Shown here: positions 57,002 to 64,000 of the stretch, piece after piece
Layout of the letters: the number at the start of each line of letters is the position of its first letter
Position numbering within the stretch: position 1 is the stretch's first letter
Assembly (NCBI GenBank): GCA_037974335.1
Contig: CM075760.1
Coordinates: 30,960,902 to 31,024,901, forward strand
Length of the DNA stretch: 64,000 nucleotides
From: Prionace glauca
Taxonomy: Eukaryota > Chordata > Chondrichthyes > Carcharhiniformes > Carcharhinidae
Direction of reading: 5' to 3'
Program-made: the position numbers and the translations under genes
The notes under the pieces: model-generated
Database searches by the model: none
Seen by the model: only the letters and a program-made list of their open reading frames with translations
Told to the model about the DNA's origin: nothing

Positions 57002-57897
57002 TTATTCAGTAAGTAATTTCACAATTGCATTAAATGGAAATCTGATCACATTCTTCAGATCCTCTCTGAATTGTGTCTGGGTCACTGCATAAATGTATGT
57101 ATTGGTGCAGCAACTCAGGAGTTGGAGCATAAATCCCAATTCCCGCACAAATGAAGGGATATAAAAATGAATTAAGTTTAAATTATATAATCGTTCACAA
57201 AAGGAGTGGATAAGTAAGATTGACCATAGCAGGATAAAATTTCCTGATAGAGCAAACAGTAAGATAATGGATTTTCTTCTCTTCACTGTCTCTGGGTCCT
57301 TTGAAGTATCCATACGCTTGTGGCTCTGAAGTCTCCTGCGGAATTTGGTGGACCCTAGAATGTGTTTAATGGTGAAAACATTCAGCAACAGAATCAACAA
57401 AAAAGGAATGAACGGTGTTAAAATATAATGCAGATTTTCAACCACTCCCCATGCTTCAGAATAGAGGGCATCATTGCCAACATGACAAAAATGGGGAATA
57501 TTCTGAACCGCATATCTATCATCATACATGAAATACCAGAAAATGTTCTTTACACTGAATAGCACACTCACAGTTCCGAGAACCACTGTTGCAGTTTTCT
57601 CAGTGCAGTATTTCATTTTCAGCTTCTGACAAGTAATAGCCACAAACCGATCAAAGGTGAAAGAGACAGTGAACCAGACAGAGCAATCAGTGACTGCATA
57701 AAGCAGCACAGCATGGATATTACATATTTTAATGTGGTAAATGATTAAAAATTGAAAGTTCATGGGAATTTGCCTCAAAATGAGATCGATGATAACGACC
57801 AGTAGATCCGCTGCTGACATGGAAATGAGGTAACATATCACACTTTTGGAAAGACCACACTTCCCTCGTGACAGGATAAGAATCGTCAATACATTCA
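57002..57897 (-). CDS. GPR139-like G-protein coupled receptor, exon 2
   Basis: This exon encodes nearly all of a seven-pass plasma-membrane receptor. It follows CTTCCTTATAG and opens with TG, completing a Val codon from exon 1. It then runs 297 codons to a stop at 57,002. Marks of the GPR139-like group: VNVLTILILSRGKCGLSKSV after TM1, SAADLLVVI in TM2, FDRFVAI (DRY variant) after TM3, SGNFILLWS in TM6, and CCTNTYIYAVTQTQFREDLK in TM7, with NTYIYA in place of NPxxY. Total length with exon 1 is about 330 residues, normal for the group. No damage is seen. The exact ligand cannot be told from sequence; human GPR139 responds to aromatic amino acids. It lies between two copies of a duplicated segment. 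Confidence 0.95.
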
Positions 57898-58463
57898 CTA
57901 TAAGGAAGAGAAACACAATTTATTCGTGTTTTAGACTGAGCACAAGAGAAACAATCTCTCAGGATCCTTGGGAACAGCTGAAACATTTTTATTAAATCCA
58001 CCCCAGAATAGACTGAATTCACCTATTCTGCTCGAAACAAAGTTCACAGCAGAAAAGCCCCGCTATGATGTAGCAAGAAGCCACATTCACCAGTTAATTA
58101 AGTCTCCAATTTGTTGTCTTCTTCAGATTTGAATATGGGGGACACAATGGTGCCAGTAGGTTTGGAGCAAATGTTTCTGGTCTGGATGACTCTGCTTTGA
58201 TTGTGCTGAAGGCTGTGCAGTTGAAGATGTTAAATCAGCTGATTTGGAATTGGCTGTGAATCATAACACTGGAAATCATGTTACATAACGACAACCGTAA
58301 AGTGGAAAGATTGAAAGTGAATGTCAGGTAGTGTGAGGATAGCTGTGTGGCAAGGAGAAATGTTTCCAGCGCATACAGCAACAAACCATGAAGGTTACAC
58401 AGAATGATATCAATAACTGGGTAACATGGACAAGGACAATGAACACAGAGAAATATGACTTAC
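57898..58463 (-). other. receptor gene intron
   Basis: 566-bp intron, GTAAGT donor and TTATAG acceptor, at the position after TM1 start that GPR139-like genes share. No feature inside. Confidence 0.88.
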
Positions 58464-58560
58464 CAGTGACACCAACTACGGCAAGGACAGGGTAGTAAAT
58501 CCTTTGGATGTCGTAAAATACCCAAAGAATACGAAGCTCAAGTGGTATAATCCAGAACAT
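58464..58560 (-). CDS. GPR139-like receptor, exon 1
   Basis: The ATG at 58,560 opens MFWIIPLELRILWVFYDIQR and then IYYPVLAVVGVT, followed by an ACTG|GTAAGT donor. The IYYPVLA-GV block before the splice is typical of the first exon of GPR139-like receptors. It joins VNVLTI of exon 2 in phase: 97 bases, leaving one. I chose this ATG because an in-frame TAG lies upstream and no earlier ATG is in frame. The short outer N-terminus has no signal peptide. Confidence 0.92.
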
Positions 58561-58909
58561 GGCCCTGAAATTCAATTTTCGCTGACTGTACTAGAGACCA
58601 TTCCCAGTTAAACAATATTGCACACAGTGTGAAATTTCCTATTTATAAATCTTCTAATGTCCCCATTGGAACAATTAAACCATGTGCTGAGGGACATTAA
58701 TCACAGTCTCTGAACAAACAAGATGACTTCATCTTTTCTTGCAAATTATACGGTTATTGCCTTTTAATGCATGCTAAAAAATCCGAATGAAGGCAAACAT
58801 TTTGGTTCATGCACCTTGACAAAAGAAAGGAACATTGATTAACAATGTGTTGCTGAACTGAAGAGAGTTGAAACCGTTGTGAGTATTGCTATCACACATT
58901 GTCAGTCTA

Positions 58910-59640
58910 TCCGTTTTCCAGCAGATCTCTAAAGACAGATAAATCAACACCGGGAACAAAATAGTGAGGCTGAAATCATTTTGTTTGCAAGAACACACAA
59001 CAGAATGGTTGTCAATAAATACTTACATATTAAATGTTCTTCAGTTGAAACACATGAACTGTTTGGTGTTTCCATGTATTCGTGGAAGACAGAGATGGGC
59101 TGAAGGTTATCACTGGGAAAACTGAAGGGGAATTGCTAAAAGAGATCATTTCTCCAAACGGGTTATTAGAAAATAGATTACTTAAAATAAATAAGCACGC
59201 AAATGTCTATGATATTTCATAGACATAGAACCATAGAATTCCTACAGTTCAGAAGAAAGGTTATCTTGGCCCATCGAGTCTGTATCCCACCCAGGTCCGC
59301 CCCTCTGCCCTATCCCCATTAGCCCCACACATTTTCCATGGCTAATCAACATACTCAAAAGGAAAATAACGGGCAATTTTTGCATGGTCAATCCAACTAA
59401 TATGATCTGTTATAATATAAATGAGGGACGGGTTTTGTGCAGTAACACAGAGACAGAACCGCATGCACCAGATATCGATACAGCACCTGTACTAATATGA
59501 ATGCAGACTGGGTCCAGTTCAGTCATTACTGAGAGAGTGTATACAGTCTATTACTAACCAGCGTGGTTTTTTCTCATCTAATAGAGACATGACATACTCA
59601 GTTTTGACAAAGACAAGGTCTTTCTGAAGGATACAATGTG
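58910..59640. repeat. segment duplicated from/to 51,590-52,330, copy 2
   Basis: Second copy, same orientation. It includes the same SINE piece at 59,220-59,405. 58,570-58,910 is upstream flank of the receptor with nothing else seen. Confidence 0.92.
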
Positions 59641-59737
59641 AAGGATAAACTTGCAATTGGTGAATAAAAAGTCCGAAATGCAATAAAAAGCAGGTGATTC
59701 ATGCATAAATCAACATTTTAAAGTATTTGTGTCAGCT

Positions 59738-59809
59738 TTCCTGGTGGTCTAGTAGTTAGGATCCGGCGCTCTCAGTACTGTAGCCTCGGTTCGACTCCCG
59801 GTCAGGGAG
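59738..59809 (+). tRNA. tRNA-Glu (CTC), degenerate
   Basis: 72 bases from TTCCTGGTGGTCTAGTAGTT to GTCAGGGAG. Box A (GGTCTAGTAGTTAGG) and box B (GGTTCGACTCC) are good and the anticodon is CTC. But the anticodon stem (CGGCG/TACTG) and the T stem (CTCGG/CCCGG) have mismatches, so it may be a pseudogene. Confidence 0.7.
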
Positions 59810-59982
59810 TGTAGATTTTATTACAATAATTCTGCGTTACTTCTCGGTCTGCACCTGTCAGAATCAATATTAGGGAGATTTCTTTGTTTGTGTCTGAATT
59901 GGAAAAGTCACATGTAAAGAATCAAAAAGAAATTAAGAGAGCGATCGGCGAGAAAGGGCTGATGGTACGAAATGCTGATACA

Positions 59983-60727
59983 GCAGGCGACGGTGCAGAG
60001 GGACCTCGGGGTCCTTGTGCATGAGTCGCAAAAACCCAGCTTGCAGGTGCAGCAGGTGGTCAGGAAGGCGAATGGGATGCTGGCCTTCATAGCGAGGGGG
60101 ATTGAATATAAAAGTAGGGAGGTCTTGCTGCAGCTGTACAGGGTATTGGTGAGGCCGCAGCTGTAGTACTGTGTGCAGTTTTGGGCGCCGCACCTGCGCA
60201 AGGATATTTTGGCCCTGGAGGGGGTGCAGAGGAGGTTTACTCGGCTGATACCGGAGTTGAGGGGATTGAGCTATGAGGAGAGGCTGAATAAACTAGGCTT
60301 GTACTCGTTAGAGTTTAGAAGAATGAGGGGAGATCTCATTGAGACGTATAAGATGATGAATGGGATGGATAGGATAGAGGTGGAGAGACTCTTCCCGCTC
60401 AAAAAAGACAGTAGGACTAGGGGGCACAGCCTCAAGATAAAAGGCGGGCGGTTTAGAACAGAGTTGAGGAGGAACTTCTTCACTCAAAGGGTGGTGAATC
60501 TCTGGAATTCTCTGCCCGTTGAAGTGGTGGAGGCTGCCTCGCTAAATATTTTTAAGAAACGGGTTGATGGGTTTTTGATAAGAGAAGGGATTAAGGGTTA
60601 TGGGGAGAGGGCGGGAAGGTGGAGCTGAGTCACGACAGATCAGCCATGATCTTATTGAATGGCGGGGCAGGCTCGAAGGGCCAGATGGCCTACTCCTGCT
60701 CCTATTTCTTATGTTCTTATGTTCTTA
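59983..60727 (+). mobile_element. LINE family A, young 5'-truncated copy
   Basis: Same content as 42,935-43,702 and nearly identical, but open further: FRTELRRNFFTQRVVNLWNS follows without the frame change. A TAG replaces the Glu codon of the LEYC motif near 60,165. Ends in TTCTTATGTTCTTA. Confidence 0.95.
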
Positions 60728-61140
60728 AAATCTAGCTGTTAATGGGGGAAAATGTATTGTTCCTACTGACACAAATATCTGCAGATCTCGGTCCAAATCT
60801 CTGCTTCCATGGCAAGAAAACTTTTAATTGAATGAAATAGTAAGATCTCCCACCCCCAGTGAAGTGGAGGCAGTTTTCACTCAGGAACCAGTAAGTGTGA
60901 GTTGAACAATGTGGGAAGGAGAAAGACTCAGTTTGAGCGGTGACATTGCGGGAGAATTGGAGAGCTGGAGTTCACCCAGAAAAGCAGCAAAGTTTCAAAT
61001 CAATGGCGTCCAACGTTGGATGGTCCATTAACGGTGATAATTTAATGTTATTCAGCAGAAATATCACAGGATGGTGTATCACAGATTGATGCTAATACTT
61101 TGAATGGAGTGAACTGCAGTAACATTGAATGCAGTAGAAA
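60728..61140. other. no recognised feature
   Basis: Spacer between a LINE and a SINE; no gene seen. Confidence 0.5.
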
Positions 61141-61440
61141 GGACAGCGCGGTAGCACAGTGATTAGCACTGATGTCTCACAGCGCCAGGGACTCAGGTCC
61201 TCGGGTCACCGTCTGTGCGGAGGTTGCACGTTCTCCCCGTGCCTCCGTGGGTTTCCTCCGGGTGTTCTGGTGTCTGATTCAAAGAAGTGTGTTTTAGTTT
61301 GATTGGCCGTGCTAAATTGATCCTAGTGTCACACGGATTAGGAGGGTAAATATGTGGGTTTACGGGGAATAGGGCGTGGGTGGGATTGTTGTGGCTGCGG
61401 ACTCGATGGGTGGAATGGCCTCCTTCTGGAGGAATCGAAA
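61141..61440 (+). mobile_element. SINE family 1
   Basis: Starts GGACAGCGCGGTAGCACAGT with GATTAGCACTGATGTCTCAC. Body: GTTCTCCCCGTGCCTCCGTG. Ends GACTCGATGGGTGGAATGGC. Box B is damaged. 61,440-61,827 has no other feature. Confidence 0.85.
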
Positions 61441-61827
61441 GAGGTAATGCAAATATACATTGTTTTGGATGAAACAGCAGGTCAACTAAATGTATTTTCA
61501 CTGCCATGTAAAAGCGGACCTGACATCTGCATTGAAATGTGATGAGGTTGGAAAAACTCAGGACGTTACATGGCATGTGTGCATTAGGAAACAAAGATAA
61601 ACCTTCACCTCCATCACCTTTCATTAACATTGGGAATGTTTAGAAATAGAGGAAGTTTTTAAAAGAAGTGAAATCCAACAAGGAGGAAATATAACAACAT
61701 CTGGCAGGGTGGAACTTGGGACGGATATTTGGTCTGTTGCAGCTTTTGTGAAATGATGTTTGAAGACAGTGCGAAACAAAATGCGGGGCCAATTAGCAGA
61801 TAGCACAGAAAACCAGCAAAGATATTC

Positions 61828-61900
61828 TGCCGAAACCCGGGATTGAACCAGGGACCTTTAGATCTTCAGTCTAACGCTCTCCCAACTGAGCTATTTCGGC
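61828..61900 (-). tRNA. tRNA-Phe (GAA)
   Basis: 73 bases; the minus strand starts GCCGAAATAGCTCAGTTGGG and ends GGTTTCGGCA. The anticodon loop ACTGAAGATCT gives GAA. Boxes A and B (GGTTCAATCC) and all stems are intact; it matches the vertebrate tRNA-Phe almost perfectly. Confidence 0.97.
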
Positions 61901-62886
61901 ACTCTGCTCCTTCGTAAGCTTTCGTCTCCCAAATATTTAACAGAGCAATGATTTCAGTCCATTCGTTCATGCATCATTTTCACCTTTCTTCCAATAATCT
62001 CAACCAAATATCTTCAGTGATAAAAGCAAATTACTGCGGATGGGAAAAGAGGAAATGCTCCAAAATCTCCCAATGTCTGACAGCACCTGTAAGCAGTGAA
62101 AAGGGCGGAAGTTTCGAGCCCAGATGACGCTTTATCAAAGTTCATTATACAATATGACTCACTGTTCCTTTCAATATTTAGTATCAATACATTATTTAAC
62201 ACATATGTCTTTATTATGAATTGAATAGTTCTGACCTTGAACATCACTGAATTGAAAATATAACTGACCAACAGAACCAATCGAATCACCGGGGAACGCA
62301 GATCACAATTTTGGGATTCACTGTCGTCAGCTTTTAAACAAAGTCAAATACATTTAAATGGAGGAAAATCAAGAATTACCTGTTAGTGACACTTGAGCCT
62401 TTTTTATTATGGATGTGAAACATTCAGGCGCATAAATTCCGAACTTTTACAGGAAAGTGCAGTAGATCCGCACTGAGTCTCGATTCCCTCGTCTGTCCCA
62501 ATGCCTTTTCCTGTTTTTAGTGATAAGAAGCGATTTAAAAATATTGTGCGCCATTTCCTCTAGTTCACTTACAGTATCGCTTGTATCTGTCTGTTAGAGC
62601 ACACACTGCTATCAGATATTTCAGATGGTGATTAACCATATTATTCTGCACCTGTAAACCATTAAGTTCTGTTGGAGACTGAATGGGATGGGAATAAATG
62701 CTCGGTGTCAAAATCGAACTTTCCTGTCAGTGCGTCAAAAATAAGAGCATATTATTTCACAGGAAATATTTGAGGGTGAAGTCAGAGCAGTGATAACATG
62801 TCTTTTACATCGAGTTTCGGATAATGTTGAGCAACAAACTGAAATCAAGTAATTTTCCATTACCCGACATGAGAAAGCTTAATGAA
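61901..62886. other. intergenic, one repeat trace
   Basis: 62,025-62,150 carries a family 4 repeat (GGAAATGCTCCAAAATCTCC; GGAAGTTTCGAGCCCAGATG). The rest has no feature I recognise. Confidence 0.55.
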
Positions 62887-62959
62887 TGTTTCTGCCCGGT
62901 TTCGAACCGGGGACCTTTCGCGTGTGAGGCGAATGTGATAACCACTACACTACAGAAAC
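62887..62959 (-). tRNA. tRNA-Val (CAC)
   Basis: 73 bases; the minus strand starts GTTTCTGTAGTGTAGTGGTT, has the anticodon loop GCCTCACACGC (CAC), box B GGTTCGAAACC, and ends GGGCAGAAACA. The acceptor stem pairs fully (GTTTCTG/CAGAAAC). It looks functional. Confidence 0.97.
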
Positions 62960-63382
62960 AACTAGAAATCGAATGGAGCAAATCGGCCTGTCTGCAATGT
63001 TCAACTGCGCTGTGTTGTTGCAGGTTCCGATGGTCAGACTGAGAGCCCATGTCACTGAATTCAGGAAGATAACCGTTACTTTCAACCTGATTGTACAACC
63101 TATCCCCAACATCAACATTTAAAAGTGCTCGTCTGGCAAATGTCTAAGGGAGCAATGATTTCTACCCATTTATTAATGCATCATTCTCATCTATCTTGCA
63201 ACAATCATCTGCATTTTCTACCATCAGCGCTTTGTAGCCTGTCGCTCTCTTTTTTACTTTGTTCTTTAAATGTGACATTTCCAATTCAGATACGGAAGAG
63301 GAAATCTCCCTGATACTGATTCCGACAGAACTGGTGCAGACCGGGAAGTAACACAGGATTGTTGTACAGCAATAAATCTACA
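62960..63382. other. intergenic spacer
   Basis: No feature seen between the Val and Glu tRNA genes. Confidence 0.5.
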
Positions 63383-63454
63383 TTCCCTGACCGGGAATCA
63401 AACCCGGGCCGCGGTGGTGAAAGCGCCGAATCCTAACCACTAGATCACCAGTGA
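63383..63454 (-). tRNA. tRNA-Glu (TTC)
   Basis: 72 bases; the minus strand starts TCACTGGTGATCTAGTGGTT, has anticodon loop CTTTCAC (TTC), and ends GGTCAGGGAA. Box B reads GGTTTGATTCC, one change from consensus. The acceptor stem has one mismatch (third pair A-G). Probably functional or slightly decayed. Confidence 0.85.
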
Positions 63455-63499
63455 AGCTGGCGAATGTTAAAATATTAATTTATCCATGCGCCACCTGCC

Positions 63500-63720
63500 T
63501 TTTGTTTTATTTCTACACGGGGACACAATCTCAGGATAACGCGCTGATGATTTCGGACTGAGATGAGGAGAAATTGCTTCACTGAAAGGCTGGTGAATCT
63601 TGGGAGTTCTCTACTCCAGAGAGTTCCGATGCTCCATCATTGAACACATTTCAGTTTGGGTTAGACAGATTTATGATCTATCCAGAAATGAATGGAAGCA
63701 GGAATATGGAATTGGAACAA
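63500..63720 (+). mobile_element. decayed LINE 3' end
   Basis: GATGAGGAGAAATTGCTTCA, AGGCTGGTGAATCTTGGGAG and GGTTAGACAGATTTATGATC follow the order of LINE closing blocks (RRNF, VNL, LDRF). 63,720-63,965 shows only AT-rich DNA. Confidence 0.7.
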
Positions 63721-63965
63721 ATGCTTAGCCACAAGTTCATTTTTTCAATTGTTATATGTATACATGTAATGGTGTACATATATATATATTTAAAATGTTA
63801 TATGTAATATGTTTGAAGTCAATCGTCATTAAATAATGTTGGTAATACCAGATAACAGTACAGCCAGGAACAATTGACAGCTACTTTTTATTAGCACCCA
63901 CGGACCCATTGCCAACAGGCAACTGTTTAACCGTGAATGCTGATGGTGAGGAAGTAGTAAAATTC

Positions 63966-64000
63966 CGTCCCTGGGTGGTCTCGAACCGCCAACCTTTACA
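63966..64000 (-). tRNA. tRNA-Asn (GTT), 3' part, cut by window end
   Basis: The minus strand reads TGTAAAGGTTGGCGGTTCGA and ends CCCAGGGACG, the variable loop, T arm and acceptor 3' strand of vertebrate tRNA-Asn. Box B GGTTCGAGACC is good. The anticodon lies outside the window, so the type is inferred from the T arm and acceptor stem. Confidence 0.8.

Overview
The window comes from a cartilaginous fish, almost certainly a shark. The main evidence is a complete, unrearranged, cluster-type immunoglobulin heavy-chain (IgM) locus on the minus strand. One VH, two D segments, one JH and one set of constant exons lie together in about 19.3 kb, which is the arrangement known from elasmobranchs. The surrounding DNA fits: CR1-like LINEs, tRNA-headed SINEs of the kind common in sharks, long GT microsatellites, and GPR139-type receptor and tRNA genes. 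I cannot name the species.

Layout, in the minus-strand sense of the Ig gene. A TATA-type promoter (about 19,381-19,390) is followed by the leader exon (19,246-19,291) and the VH exon (18,809-19,113). Then come a 23-RSS, D1 with 12/22 spacers, D2 with 12/12 spacers, and JH with a 23-RSS (17,553-17,600). A 10.2 kb J-C intron follows, then CH1 (7,016-7,315), CH2 (6,295-6,609), CH3 (5,070-5,378) and CH4 with the secretory tail (3,457-3,848). Two AATAAA signals follow CH4. The first membrane exon starts at position 83 and runs off the window. Every exon is open, has GT/AG borders and keeps the same phase, so the locus looks functional in germline form. The long J-C intron holds a G-rich (sense strand) purine repeat with AGCT motifs and a 1.8 kb GTGAG-type repeat, recalling a switch region, plus several older tandem duplications.

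Upstream of the Ig gene (19.4-31 kb) is flanking DNA with an inverted repeat. At 27.6-31 kb there is a decayed second copy of the VH and its 5' flank: a pseudogene relic of a neighbouring Ig cluster, split by a mobile element. From 31 to 43.7 kb the DNA is mainly nested CR1-like LINEs and SINEs. From 43.7 to 53 kb there are old tandem and dispersed repeats, a GT block and a clean 84-bp minisatellite of about 24 copies.

The right end (55-64 kb) has an intact two-exon GPR139-like receptor gene on the minus strand, flanked on both sides by copies of one ~730 bp segment. Beyond it is a loose tRNA group: Glu pseudogene, degenerate Glu, Phe, Val, Glu(TTC) and the 3' part of Asn. Two nearly identical LINE copies, 17 kb apart, show that one LINE family was active recently. 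I saw no retroviral or LTR element.
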